DNA of 64,000 nt from an uncultured Eubacteriales bacterium. Its GTDB lineage: Bacteria > Bacillota > Clostridia > Peptostreptococcales > Anaerovoracaceae. The notes under the pieces were generated by a model that saw only the letters and a program-made list of their open reading frames with translations, did no database searches and was not told the DNA's origin. The translations under genes were made by a program, and so were the position numbers. The DNA lies in contig CACYPK010000007.1 of the NCBI GenBank assembly GCA_902776285.1, positions 1 through 64,000 on the forward strand, in the 5' to 3' direction. Below are positions 17,355 to 25,628 of this stretch, in pieces (the first letter of the stretch is position 1; every line of letters begins with the position of its first letter).

Positions 17355-18371
17355 TTAGAAAAGTCCAATACTGAACGCGAAAGCAATCAGAACTGATACA
17401 GGGCCTGTTACGATACGGGAGAACAGAACTGCCGGAACACCATACTCGATGGTCTCTGGCTCAGCCTCTCCGAGGGACAGACCTACCGGTACGAAGTCGC
17501 ATCCTACCTGTCCGTCGATAGCGAACAGAGCCGGAAGTGCGTAAGCCGCAGGGATAGCTCCTACTGCGAACTGCTCACCCATGAGCACGCCTACGATCTG
17601 CGCGATTACAGCTCCAGGGCCGAGGATCGGCGACAGGAATGGCAGCGAGCAGATGAAGCAGATTACCAGCATGCCAGGAAGTGTTCCGGCAAGAGGTGCG
17701 ATCGTGTTAGCGATAACGTTACCGAGTCCGCTGGCGCTAATGATACCAAGGATAGTACTTGTGAACGCCATGAACGGGAGAATGTTCTTGATGACCATCT
17801 CGATGGTCTCACGGCCGGCCTGGAAGAACTGGCCTACTACGTAACCTACGCCCTTACCGAGGCGGACTACGAATCCCTGCTTCTTGCCTTCGTTGGCAGC
17901 AGCGATCTCAGCCTTAGCCTCAGCTTTTGTCTTAGGTCCCTTGTCAGCTGCTTCTGCCGCAGCGGCTGCTGCAGCTGCAGGTGCAGGTGCTGCCTCAGCA
18001 GCATCTCCGAGAACCTCGATGTCCTTTTCCTTTACAGCGGAGCAATAGATCTCCGGTGTGATGAACTGGGCGAGAGGGCCGGACTGTCCTACAGGCATCA
18101 GGTTTACTGTAAAGATACCCTTCTTAGGATAGACGCCGCATCTTGCTGTTCCGCCGCAGTCAACAACTGCAATCATGATCTCGTCATCAGGGAGAGTTGT
18201 CTTCCATCCGTCTACAGCTACGCCGCCGGAAAGATCGGCGAGAGCCTGAGCTACCGGGTGGATTCCGCCGCCTGTAACGCTGAGTACAGTGTGGCATTTT
18301 TCAGTCGGTGTTACTGTGAGAGGGCCGCCCCAGCCGCCGTCTCCAGCATTGATCTTAATAGTCTTATACAT
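17355..18371 (-). CDS. srlE: PTS glucitol/sorbitol-type EIIB(C) component
   Basis: 338 aa from the ATG at 18371; the open frame continues 6 codons upstream without support. The N-terminal EIIB part has C72 and C78 in DCGGTARCG, matching the phospho-cysteine region of E. coli SrlE. An Ala/Pro-rich linker (about 130-145) leads to a polytopic C-terminal membrane part. It overlaps or abuts the EIIC gene. It phosphorylates the incoming polyol. The family handles glucitol and related alditols, but substrate cannot be fixed by family alone. Confidence 0.9.
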   Translation of the reverse strand: MYKTIKINAGDGGWGGPLTVTPTEKCHTVLSVTGGGIHPVAQALADLSGGVAVDGWKTTLPDDEIMIAVVDCGGTARCGVYPKKGIFTVNLMPVGQSGPLAQFITPEIYCSAVKEKDIEVLGDAAEAAPAPAAAAAAAAEAADKGPKTKAEAKAEIAAANEGKKQGFVVRLGKGVGYVVGQFFQAGRETIEMVIKNILPFMAFTSTILGIISASGLGNVIANTIAPLAGTLPGMLVICFICSLPFLSPILGPGAVIAQIVGVLMGEQFAVGAIPAAYALPALFAIDGQVGCDFVPVGLSLGEAEPETIEYGVPAVLFSRIVTGPVSVLIAFAFSIGLF

Positions 18372-18388
18372 GTCTTTTCCTCCCCTCA

Positions 18389-18904
18389 CTAATTGTTCCT
18401 TGTCATGAACGCATAGATCCTTTCAGTGAGAAGACCCCTGATAAGAATGACTATGAGACCTACGATGAAATAACGAACAGCGAGTCCGCCAACACTGAGT
18501 CCGGCTCTCTGCAGACCTTCAGCGATGCCGAGGTATACAAACAGCTCGCCGGCATTGGCGTGCGGGAAGAGTCCTGTGATCGGGTGTACGAAACTTACTG
18601 TCGCATCATAGTAAGCAGGTTTATACTTCTCCTCTACGAAACGTCCGAATGTGTAGCACATCGGGTTTCCGAGGAAGAATACTGCCATGAGCGGGAGCAG
18701 CGTATACCTGAGGACTGCGAATCTGGTGATTCTCTTAGCAAAGGCTTCTACCTTTTCAGTTCCGACAAGCTTGATGATCGAGTTGACGAATGTCATCAGG
18801 CAGACAACCATAGGGATGATGCCCGATACCCAACCCATGAAGGTCTCGCCGCCGGCAGTGAACAGTGACATAAAGCCTTCTGCCAGTTTGCTAATAAATT
18901 CCAT
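18389..18904 (-). CDS. srlA: PTS glucitol/sorbitol-type EIIC component
   Basis: 171 aa from the ATG at 18904 (GGAGG 5 nt upstream). Several hydrophobic segments, with the family stretch GNPMCYTFGRF in the middle. With EIIB(C) it forms the membrane channel. It ends just before the EIIB(C) gene. Slightly shorter than E. coli SrlA (about 187 aa). Confidence 0.9.
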   Translation of the reverse strand: MEFISKLAEGFMSLFTAGGETFMGWVSGIIPMVVCLMTFVNSIIKLVGTEKVEAFAKRITRFAVLRYTLLPLMAVFFLGNPMCYTFGRFVEEKYKPAYYDATVSFVHPITGLFPHANAGELFVYLGIAEGLQRAGLSVGGLAVRYFIVGLIVILIRGLLTERIYAFMTRNN

Positions 18905-19042
18905 AAAATCCTCCATTCGATTTAGCTCTGTCTCCATATAATAGCTAATAGCACATATGGATCCAACGTACTTATATGTAACACCGGCCTTCGGCAGTGT
19001 GAGCCCCGGTTGCCGCGCTCCGGTGATGCATAACGAATTAAT

Positions 19043-19516
19043 TTATCTGAGCTTCTTTCCCTTTTTGCCTCTCTTCGTTTCCATATAAGCTTCCTGCTCC
19101 CTTGTCAGCTCCCTGTCAGTGAGCCTGACCTCAAGCGCTTCGAAAGCTCTGAAGTATCCCTGCAGTCTCTTCCATTCTTTTTTGTCGAGTCCTGCCGCGA
19201 TGTCAAGGAATGTATAGATGCTGTTGCCTACAAGAGGTTCCCCTATAAGAGACTCTTTTTTATGGAAGCGGGACAGTACACCAATCCCGTCCATTACCTC
19301 AGCGCCTGTGATTATGCCTTCATTGTCACATGCGATTATGGCAACATGTCCGTCCAGAAGTTTTCCGCGCTTCTGTCCCAGACCGACGTTTCCGAGCTGA
19401 TGCATCCTGCGCACCGCTTTTCTGTAGTCCTGGATCTGAAGGACTCCGCCGATGGACTGTAATATAAGCAGTATGAGTAAAGCCAGAAGCAGAACGGATA
19501 TTCCGCTGAGTTTCAT
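19043..19516 (-). CDS. gutM: GutM-type glucitol operon activator
   Basis: 157 aa. One N-terminal membrane helix (about 5-25), then the GutM pattern of QDYRKAVRRMHQLGNVGLGQ and a soluble C-terminus. GutM proteins accompany glucitol PTS genes and are described as operon activators in E. coli; the mechanism for membrane-anchored forms is unclear. First gene of the minus-strand polyol operon. AGGAGG precedes the ATG. Confidence 0.88.
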   Translation of the reverse strand: MKLSGISVLLLALLILLILQSIGGVLQIQDYRKAVRRMHQLGNVGLGQKRGKLLDGHVAIIACDNEGIITGAEVMDGIGVLSRFHKKESLIGEPLVGNSIYTFLDIAAGLDKKEWKRLQGYFRAFEALEVRLTDRELTREQEAYMETKRGKKGKKLR

Positions 19517-19575
19517 TATATATCCTCCTGGTATATCCTCCCGTACAAACAGATTATCCCATTTTCGTTGTAACC

Positions 19576-19604
19576 ATTTTAAACTCTATAAATCAAGATA
19601 TCAA
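19576..19604 (-). promoter_or_regulatory. Promoter of the gutM-transaldolase operon
   Basis: On the minus strand, TTGATA (19599-19604), a 17-bp spacer and TAAAAT (19576-19581), about 60 nt before the gutM start. It lies in a 364-bp divergent intergenic region (19517-19880) that otherwise holds the opposite promoter and the motifs ATTGTTAAC (19638-19646) and ACAATTGT (19786-19793). Confidence 0.65.
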
Positions 19605-19782
19605 GCATTATGTTCTGAGCAAATGATTTAATTGCACATTGTTAACTTTACGTTTGAGTCTTTTGTTTCTATGTTTCCGTAATATGCCGATATTTATGCA
19701 TATACATCTATTATCAACGGCTTTGACGTCTGCGGCTATATAAATAAGGAAAAGAATTTTTATAATATCTACGCAAATGTTC

Positions 19783-19811
19783 TTGACAATTGTTTAAATA
19801 TCGATTATGAT
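19783..19811 (+). promoter_or_regulatory. Promoter of the TIM-like/yjbQ/aldolase operon
   Basis: TTGACA at 19783-19788, a 17-bp spacer and TATGAT at 19806-19811. The palindrome ACAATTGT (19786-19793) overlaps the -35 box. The same 8-mer occurs upstream of the SorC regulator at 23131-23138, so it is a candidate SorC operator half. Confidence 0.75.
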
Positions 19812-19880
19812 GGACTCGAAAAATGGAACTACAGCGTGTTTTTTGCATAAGGTATATAAAAGGAAAGAGAGGAACATATC

Positions 19881-20573
19881 ATGGCAAAAGCAGAAAGACC
19901 ATTCCTGATCGTAAATCCTAAATCTTATCTCTATGGACAGAAGAGCCTCGAGCTCGCTCTCGCGGCAGACAAGACAGCTGCTGAGACAGGACTCCAGATC
20001 TTCTTCACATGTCCATACGCCGACATCCGTCTTATCAAAGAGAATACCAGCCACGTGGTCGTCTGCGCTCAGTCTCTCGACCCGCTGACACCGGGCCGCG
20101 GCATGGGTCATGTCCTTCCGGAATCACTTAAGGAAGCCGGAGCTGACGCTGTATTTCTCAATCACGCAGAAAACCCTAAGACAGTCGCTGATCTTTCCGC
20201 CTGCGTAAAGCGCGCTAAGGAGCTCGATATGATCACTGTCGTATGCGCTGACAGCACCATGGAAGCCGCTGCAGTAGCATGCCTCGATCCTGACATCGTC
20301 CTGGCAGAGCCTACCGACCTGATCGGCACAGGCAAGACCGCTGACGACTCCTACGTAACGGAAACAGTAGCAGCTCTCAATAAGGTAAACCCGAACGTGC
20401 TGGTCATGATCGCCTCCGGCGTCGTTACAGCCGATGACTGCTACAACGTCGTAAGGCTCGGCGCTGACGGAACAGGCGCCACATCCGGCATACTGAACGC
20501 TCCGTCTCCGGCCGTCCGCGTACAGGAAATGGCAGAAGCGATCGTGAAAGCATACAAAGAAAGAACCAAATAG
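19881..20573 (+). CDS. Triosephosphate-isomerase-family enzyme, divergent
   Basis: 230 aa. The catalytic set of the TIM family is in place: N and K in NPKSY near residue 12-16 (NWKMN in ordinary enzymes), the electrophile His in LNHAEN, and the base Glu in LAEPTDLIGTG. Phosphate-binding loops SGVVTADD and GADGTGATSG are present. It is short, with altered loop flanks, so its substrate may not be glyceraldehyde-3-phosphate. Related tetrulose-phosphate isomerases (EryH/TpiA2) belong to this family. Shares an operon with yjbQ and a class II aldolase. Confidence 0.82.
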   Translation: MAKAERPFLIVNPKSYLYGQKSLELALAADKTAAETGLQIFFTCPYADIRLIKENTSHVVVCAQSLDPLTPGRGMGHVLPESLKEAGADAVFLNHAENPKTVADLSACVKRAKELDMITVVCADSTMEAAAVACLDPDIVLAEPTDLIGTGKTADDSYVTETVAALNKVNPNVLVMIASGVVTADDCYNVVRLGADGTGATSGILNAPSPAVRVQEMAEAIVKAYKERTK

Positions 20574-20623
20574 TATATATAAATAGAAGATAATTCTGAG
20601 AGCAGAAAAGGACAGGTAAGCAA

Positions 20624-21154
20624 ATGAAAATCTACAAAGAGCAGATCGATCTGAGATCGCACGGAACCACACCTACTTTTATCAACATCACGCCTCAGGT
20701 AAAGGAAGCCATCGCAAAGAGCGGCATCCAGAGCGGGATCGTAACTATCATCTCCCCACACACAACCTGCTCCGTTTTCTTTGAGGAGTTCGTACACGAC
20801 ACTACAGAAGACGGCACGGAATTCCTGCAGGTAGACCTGAACGCTGCGCTGGCCAAGATCATTCCTGACCAGACAGAGATCCCACCGGCAGGCCCGTATA
20901 TGTATCCGGGTCCGGAACACTATGCTGACGTTGCTTCATGGCCTGATGCCGAAGCGTATCTGCCGGGCGGCGACAAGACGGCTCTTCTCAACTGCGACGC
21001 ACACATGAAGGCTACACTTCTCGGCAACAGCGCTACGCTTGAAGTCGAAGGCGGCAGGCTCGCGGTCGGAACGACAGGATATGTATATTTCGTGGACTTC
21101 GACAGGACAAGAGAACGTCCTAGGAAGTGCAGAGTCGTGATCATGGGCGAGTAA
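20624..21154 (+). CDS. YjbQ/UPF0047 family protein
   Basis: 176 aa, slightly longer than the usual 140-150. The family signature SPHTTCSVFFEE and the DAHMKATLLG segment carry the conserved His residues, and GRLAVGTTGYVYFVDFD closes the fold. E. coli YjbQ has weak thiamine-phosphate synthase activity, but its real role is unknown. Its place between an isomerase and an aldolase in a sugar operon suggests a catabolic reaction, perhaps aldose/ketose or epimer interconversion (inference only). Confidence 0.88.
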   Translation: MKIYKEQIDLRSHGTTPTFINITPQVKEAIAKSGIQSGIVTIISPHTTCSVFFEEFVHDTTEDGTEFLQVDLNAALAKIIPDQTEIPPAGPYMYPGPEHYADVASWPDAEAYLPGGDKTALLNCDAHMKATLLGNSATLEVEGGRLAVGTTGYVYFVDFDRTRERPRKCRVVIMGE

Positions 21155-21174
21155 GAGATAAGGAGGAAACAGAA

Positions 21175-22008
21175 ATGCTCGTTAATTCGAAAGTAATTTT
21201 CCAGAAGGCCCAGGAAGGGCATTACGCCGTTCCTTCAGCAAACGTGCTCGACATGGAGAGCATCAAGAACCATATCAGTCTGGCCGAGAAGCTCGGTCTC
21301 CCTCTGATCGTAGGTGTCGCTGAGAGCCACCTCGGCGACAACATCAGTCTTGAGGACGCCGCTGTGGTAGGCAGAAAATATGCCGCCGAGGCAAGCGTTC
21401 CTGTAGTTCTGCACCTTGACCACGGTGAAAGCTTCGAAACATGCAAGAAGGCCATCGACCTCGGATTCACTTCCGTCATGATCGACGCTTCCATGAAGAG
21501 CTTCGAGGAGAACGTCGAGACGACACGCAAGGTAGTTGAGTACGCTCACGCGCGCGGAGTCACCGTAGAGGCTGAGATCGGTCACGTAGCCAGCAACTTC
21601 GACGAGAACGACACAGAGACGATGTACACTACAGCTGCTGAGGCCAAGGCGTTCGCTGAGCAGTCCGGCTGCGACTCCCTCGCTATCTCGATCGGAACGG
21701 CTCACGGTGTATACAAGGCAAAGGCCATTCCTGAGATCAGCTTCAACTCGCTCGCGGCTATCCGTCAGGCGACAAACGTTCCTCTCGTCCTTCACGGCGG
21801 TTCCGGCTCCGGAGATGATAACCTCAGCCGCTGCGCCAAAGAGGGCATCTGCAAGGTCAACATCTACACAGACCTTTACCTTGCGGCAATGAAGTCCCTC
21901 GGAGAGGCGGACGCATCCGACTACTTCAAGGTAAGAAATGCCCTGCAGAAGGGAATGAATGACTGCCTCGAGCATTACTACAAGGTATTCGGCACAAAAG
22001 CTCAGTAA
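21175..22008 (+). CDS. Class II ketose-bisphosphate aldolase
   Basis: 277 aa from the ATG at 21175 (AGGAGG 8 nt upstream). Zinc-dependent aldolase pattern: HLDHGE, the Glu in EIGHVA, His in GTAHGVYK, LHGGSGSGDD and the phosphate loop KVNIYTDL. The family includes fructose- and tagatose-bisphosphate aldolases and enzymes for other ketose phosphates. It would cleave the phosphorylated intermediate to trioses. Last gene of the plus-strand trio, followed by a strong terminator. Confidence 0.93.
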   Translation: MLVNSKVIFQKAQEGHYAVPSANVLDMESIKNHISLAEKLGLPLIVGVAESHLGDNISLEDAAVVGRKYAAEASVPVVLHLDHGESFETCKKAIDLGFTSVMIDASMKSFEENVETTRKVVEYAHARGVTVEAEIGHVASNFDENDTETMYTTAAEAKAFAEQSGCDSLAISIGTAHGVYKAKAIPEISFNSLAAIRQATNVPLVLHGGSGSGDDNLSRCAKEGICKVNIYTDLYLAAMKSLGEADASDYFKVRNALQKGMNDCLEHYYKVFGTKAQ

Positions 22009-22027
22009 TAAGGGTTTAATATAATAT

Positions 22028-22081
22028 AAAAAAGGCGGGCGTCCCGGATTCAGGGCTGGATTCAGGGCCTCCCGCTTTTTT
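22028..22081. terminator. Terminator between aldolase and SorC regulator
   Basis: AAAAAAGGCGGG pairs with CCCGCTTTTTT across a GC-rich loop that contains a direct repeat GGATTCAGGG. It works on either strand between two convergent genes. Confidence 0.85.
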
Positions 22082-22104
22082 ATGCCGTTTTCTGATCGCT
22101 TTTC

Positions 22105-23091
22105 CTACGCTTCTTTATGTTCAGCCAGTTCAATCATCTTCTGGGCGCACTCGGTGTCCGTTATCAGGATATTGATGTAGCCGCCCCTGATAGCGCTGAC
22201 CACGGCTTCAACTTTCTTCTCCCTGCCGGCAATGCCGATCTTGCTCGGCACCTTGCGTATGTCCTCCAGGCGCATCGCCGCCACCCGATCATTGAAGAAA
22301 CAGAATTCGTCCGTATTCCCGTCTTTATCATAGAACTGCAGGCACATGTCTCCCACGGCGCCGTACTCAACGAGAGTTCTGCGTTCGTCGGCCGTCATGT
22401 ATCCGGCCTTACCCAGTGTGTGTTCCGTATTGTCAGGAACGCCTATTCCGACGACTACCACGTTCAGATCCTTGAATTCATCCAGGATATAGTTGACCGC
22501 CTTCTCCTTCATGAAGAACTCCAGGACTTTCCGGTCTGAAAAGACCGCCGGTGAAAGGAACTGCGTATATGTGCCTCCGAACTTGTCCGCGAATTTTCTC
22601 GCGATCTCATTTCCCTGCACATCCGTACCGTCGACTGTTATGCGGCTGATGCTTCCCTCCAGCGCGACAAACATCAGATCTTTACCATCATAGGTCTTGT
22701 TGGTGCTCACGACGTTGTTCAGCGTATTGCCCATCGCCACGCCTATCCTGTCACCATCTTTAAAAAAACCGTAGAGATAGTCCGACGCGCTTCCGAACAT
22801 GTAGGAAGCGGCTTCCTGTCTGGTATCCAGCACGCTGTTTTCTACGATCAGCACATCCTTTAAGCCGTACGCTCTTTCAAGCCTCTTCTCCATGTCTCCG
22901 TAATCATAAAAGCGCGGATTGTGAAGCTCGATGGTGACTATCCCGAGTTCTTTGCCTTTCTGCAGCATGCGCAGCACAGAGGATCTTGAGACACCCAGAA
23001 AATCCCCCACTTCCTGCTGGTTCATATCATCCTGATAGTACAGACTGCACACCTTGTATATAAGCCGCTCATCGTCTACGATCTTTTTCAT
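22105..23091 (-). CDS. SorC/DeoR-type sugar-binding transcriptional regulator
   Basis: 328 aa. N-terminal helix-turn-helix (about 10-60, LYYQDDMNQQEVGDFLGVSR) and a C-terminal sugar-phosphate-binding domain with GVGIPDN-like and GAVGDMCLQFYD motifs typical of the SorC family. Such regulators respond to phosphorylated sugars of the operon they control; EryD of the erythritol locus is one. It lies in the middle of the polyol genes, divergent from the EIIA gene, and probably regulates all three transcripts. Confidence 0.93.
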   Translation of the reverse strand: MKKIVDDERLIYKVCSLYYQDDMNQQEVGDFLGVSRSSVLRMLQKGKELGIVTIELHNPRFYDYGDMEKRLERAYGLKDVLIVENSVLDTRQEAASYMFGSASDYLYGFFKDGDRIGVAMGNTLNNVVSTNKTYDGKDLMFVALEGSISRITVDGTDVQGNEIARKFADKFGGTYTQFLSPAVFSDRKVLEFFMKEKAVNYILDEFKDLNVVVVGIGVPDNTEHTLGKAGYMTADERRTLVEYGAVGDMCLQFYDKDGNTDEFCFFNDRVAAMRLEDIRKVPSKIGIAGREKKVEAVVSAIRGGYINILITDTECAQKMIELAEHKEA

Positions 23092-23130
23092 GACAAAACA
23101 CCATCTTCAAAATGTTACAAAAGAATAAAC

Positions 23131-23210
23131 ACAATTGTTGTAATCACATGTGTATTATACCGAATCAGGTTAACAAAAGCAACTCTGCGCAAATATTGTA
23201 AGTTAACAAT
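23131..23210. promoter_or_regulatory. Candidate SorC operator region
   Basis: Contains ACAATTGT (23131-23138), GTTAAC (23169-23174) and GTTAACAAT (23202-23210). The first and last are repeated, the latter inverted, in the 19.5-19.9 kb intergenic region of the same locus. Confidence 0.5.
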
Positions 23211-23294
23211 TTCTCAACGCTTTCGACATAAAAGCATATGTCCGAAAATACAATGTAAGGCCCTTCACTTAATCAAATGTTCAGAACAAAATGG

Positions 23295-23323
23295 TTGAAG
23301 TTCTTTCTTTTGCAACATATAAT
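23295..23323 (+). promoter_or_regulatory. Promoter of the EIIA/SAF-dehydrogenase operon
   Basis: TTGAAG at 23295-23300, a 17-bp spacer and TATAAT at 23318-23323, about 45 nt before the EIIA start. Confidence 0.7.
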
Positions 23324-23368
23324 ACAGATGATAAAAAACTTATTACTGAAGAATACAGGAGGTCCAAA

Positions 23369-23740
23369 ATGAAATACGACGTTACCGTTACCGGACTCGG
23401 TCCTATGGCGATGGAATTCCTCAGCCCTGAAATGGAGATGCAGTTCGTGATCCTTTTCAACGATGACGCACCTGCCGAACTCGCGGAGCTGGCGATCCTG
23501 CACACACCGGGCGAGCTTAAGGAAGCACCTGCCCCTGGTGACACCATGAGGATCGGAGAAAAGACTTATACGATCACCGCAGTCGGTGACGAGGCAGTAC
23601 AGACACTCGCTACGCTGGGACACTGCACACTCGCGTTCAGCGCGGATCCGGAACCGTACCGCCCGGGATGCATCATGCTTGACGGCGAAATCGTCACAGC
23701 AGAAGACGTTGTAAACGGGGCAGTCGTACAGATCTTCTAA
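23369..23740 (+). CDS. srlB: PTS glucitol/sorbitol-type EIIA component
   Basis: 123 aa from the ATG at 23369 (AGGAGG 6 nt upstream); an open frame extends further 5' across the promoter and is ignored. The likely phospho-His is in LAILHTPGEL, with a second conserved His in LGHCTLAF and the C-terminal PGCIMLDGE. Cytoplasmic carrier between HPr and EIIB. It is encoded apart from EIIB and EIIC, paired with the SAF-domain dehydrogenase. Confidence 0.92.
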   Translation: MKYDVTVTGLGPMAMEFLSPEMEMQFVILFNDDAPAELAELAILHTPGELKEAPAPGDTMRIGEKTYTITAVGDEAVQTLATLGHCTLAFSADPEPYRPGCIMLDGEIVTAEDVVNGAVVQIF

Positions 23741-23813
23741 AACCAATATCAATTCACTCAGAAAAACATAAAACCACATTAGAGCATAGGATCGATTAAG
23801 GAGGATTACTATT

Positions 23814-25133
23814 ATGCTTAACATGAACTGGAAACTCGAGCAGAGAGAAAAAGAAGGCAACATCATCAAGGTTGGTATCGTTGGCGCCGGACAGATGGGA
23901 CGCGGAATGGTTACACAGATGGTCATCATGAAGGGAATGTCCCCGGCAATCGTTTCTGATATCAACATCGATCTCGCAGTACATGCATTCAAGTATGCTG
24001 AGGTCGCAGATGAGGATATCGTAATTGCAAACACTCTCGAAGAAGCAAACGCAGGAATCGCAGCTCACAAATACGTTGCCTGCTCCAATGCAGATTTCGT
24101 TGCACAGGTAGAAGGCGTTCACGCTGTAGTAGACTGCACAGGAGTTCCTGATGTTGGCGCAAAGGTAGCTACAGACGCTATGGAGCACGGCAAGCACGTT
24201 GTAATGCTGAACGTTGAGACAGACGTTGTTATCGGACCTTACCTCGACAAGTTCGCAAAGGATCACGGCGTAATCTACACAGGTTCTGCCGGAGACGAGC
24301 CTGGCGCTGTTATGGAGCTCTACTGCTTCGCAAAGGCTATGGGCCTCAACGTAGAAGTTATGGGCAAGGGCAAGAACAACAAGCTCGACTATGAGTGCAA
24401 CCCTGACACAGTTCTCGAAGAGGCTACACGCCGCAAGATGAGCCCAAGAATGCTCTGCGCTTTCAAGGACGGCACAAAGACAATGGTAGAGATGACTGCT
24501 ATGTGCAACTACACAGGTCTTGTTCCTGACGTAATCGGCGGACACGGCCCTGCAACAGCTCCTGGAACAGAGGGCGTTAAGCAGCTCAACGAGATCTTCA
24601 AGCTGAAGAAAGACGGCGGAATCCTCAACAAGCACGGCGTAGTTGAGTACGTAAACGGAATCGCTCCTGGAGTATTCGTAACAGTCTCCACAGACAACGC
24701 TGAGATCGCTTATCAGCTGCAGTACCACAGCATGGGTCCTGGACCGCTCTGGACACTCTACAGACCGTATCACCTCTGCAACCTCGAGACACCGCTCACA
24801 GTTGCCAAGGCTGTTATCGACGGAGAGAAGACATGCGTAGCTAAGGACGGACTCGTAGCAGAGTGCATCACAAGAGCTAAGATCGACCTCAAGGCCGGCC
24901 AGAACCTCGACGGAATCGGCGGATACACAACACTCGGTTCGATCTGCACAGAGGCAGAAGCAACAGAGAAGGGTTATGTACCGTTCGGTCTGATCAACAA
25001 GAACGCTGTTATGAAGGTTGACTGCAAGAAGGGCGACCTGATCACATACGACATGGTAGAGCTCGACAAGAACACTCTGATCTACAAGCTCAGAAAAGAG
25101 CAGGACGCTATGTACGGAAAGCACGTTCTGTAA
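23814..25133 (+). CDS. NAD(P)-dependent oxidoreductase with C-terminal SAF domain
   Basis: 439 aa. Rossmann motif VGIVGAGQMGRGMV at about 22-35; a homoserine-dehydrogenase-like middle; and a C-terminal part (about 340-430) resembling SAF domains. This is the architecture of predicted homoserine dehydrogenases (COG4091-like). In this locus it is the only dehydrogenase and so the likely oxidant of the polyol phosphate delivered by the PTS (inference). AAGGAGG lies upstream of the ATG. Its codon choice is strongly biased, suggesting very high expression. Confidence 0.85.
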   Translation: MLNMNWKLEQREKEGNIIKVGIVGAGQMGRGMVTQMVIMKGMSPAIVSDINIDLAVHAFKYAEVADEDIVIANTLEEANAGIAAHKYVACSNADFVAQVEGVHAVVDCTGVPDVGAKVATDAMEHGKHVVMLNVETDVVIGPYLDKFAKDHGVIYTGSAGDEPGAVMELYCFAKAMGLNVEVMGKGKNNKLDYECNPDTVLEEATRRKMSPRMLCAFKDGTKTMVEMTAMCNYTGLVPDVIGGHGPATAPGTEGVKQLNEIFKLKKDGGILNKHGVVEYVNGIAPGVFVTVSTDNAEIAYQLQYHSMGPGPLWTLYRPYHLCNLETPLTVAKAVIDGEKTCVAKDGLVAECITRAKIDLKAGQNLDGIGGYTTLGSICTEAEATEKGYVPFGLINKNAVMKVDCKKGDLITYDMVELDKNTLIYKLRKEQDAMYGKHVL

Positions 25134-25164
25134 TCAAGGAACCTCTTTAATAACAAAACATAAA

Positions 25165-25203
25165 GAAAAAACTGCCGGATCTTAAAGGTCCAGCAGTTTT
25201 TTC
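25165..25203. terminator. Bidirectional terminator after the SAF dehydrogenase
   Basis: AAAACTGCCGGA pairs with TCCAGCAGTTTT apart from one mismatch, with A-run and T-run on the two sides. It overlaps the 3' end of the SHOCT gene. Confidence 0.8.
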
Positions 25204-25562
25204 TTTTTTGTTTCAAATTCTTCTTCAGTGACTATGCCCAGGTCCAGCAGCTCCTTGAGTTTTTTCAGTTCCTCATAAGGATCGAGCACTGCCGGAGGCG
25301 CGGGCTCTTTTGGTTCGCGCATCTTTTCAAATTCTCTCAGCGCCAGCTCCAGCTTGCTTTTTCTGGAGCGGTAAAAGGGGATCGGTATTTCCCTGCCCTG
25401 AGTCCGAAGAGTCAGCACGCCATATGACGAGAAAAGGGGCGCGCTGGTTATCTCCAGCGACTCGATCTCGGAATACGGGTAATGTTTCCCGCGCGCTATC
25501 AGTTCCTCTTCATCAAATATTATAGGCTCTATGCTGAGCTGTCCTTCTATCTCATGATACAT
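25182..25562 (-). CDS. SHOCT-domain protein
   Basis: 126 aa from the ATG at 25562 (GGAGG 8 nt upstream). The first 85 residues look like a PH-like/bPH beta domain. The last 30 form a SHOCT motif: a short Leu/Lys helix, then LLDLGIVTEEEFETKKKKLL. Such proteins are often small membrane- or complex-associated factors of unknown role. Stands alone. Confidence 0.75.
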   Translation of the reverse strand: MYHEIEGQLSIEPIIFDEEELIARGKHYPYSEIESLEITSAPLFSSYGVLTLRTQGREIPIPFYRSRKSKLELALREFEKMREPKEPAPPAVLDPYEELKKLKELLDLGIVTEEEFETKKKKLLDL

Positions 25563-25628
25563 GGCCGGTTCCTCCATTCATGCCGGATCGCGATCCTTAT
25601 GGTGAGATGATATCATACAAAGCCGTTC

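Noticed and set aside
23796-25124. 442-codon open frame on the minus strand opposite the SAF dehydrogenase
   Set aside because: It mirrors the sense gene almost end to end, which strong codon bias produces by chance. Its product is Cys/Val/Leu-rich with no domain, and the sense frame has Rossmann motifs and a ribosome site.
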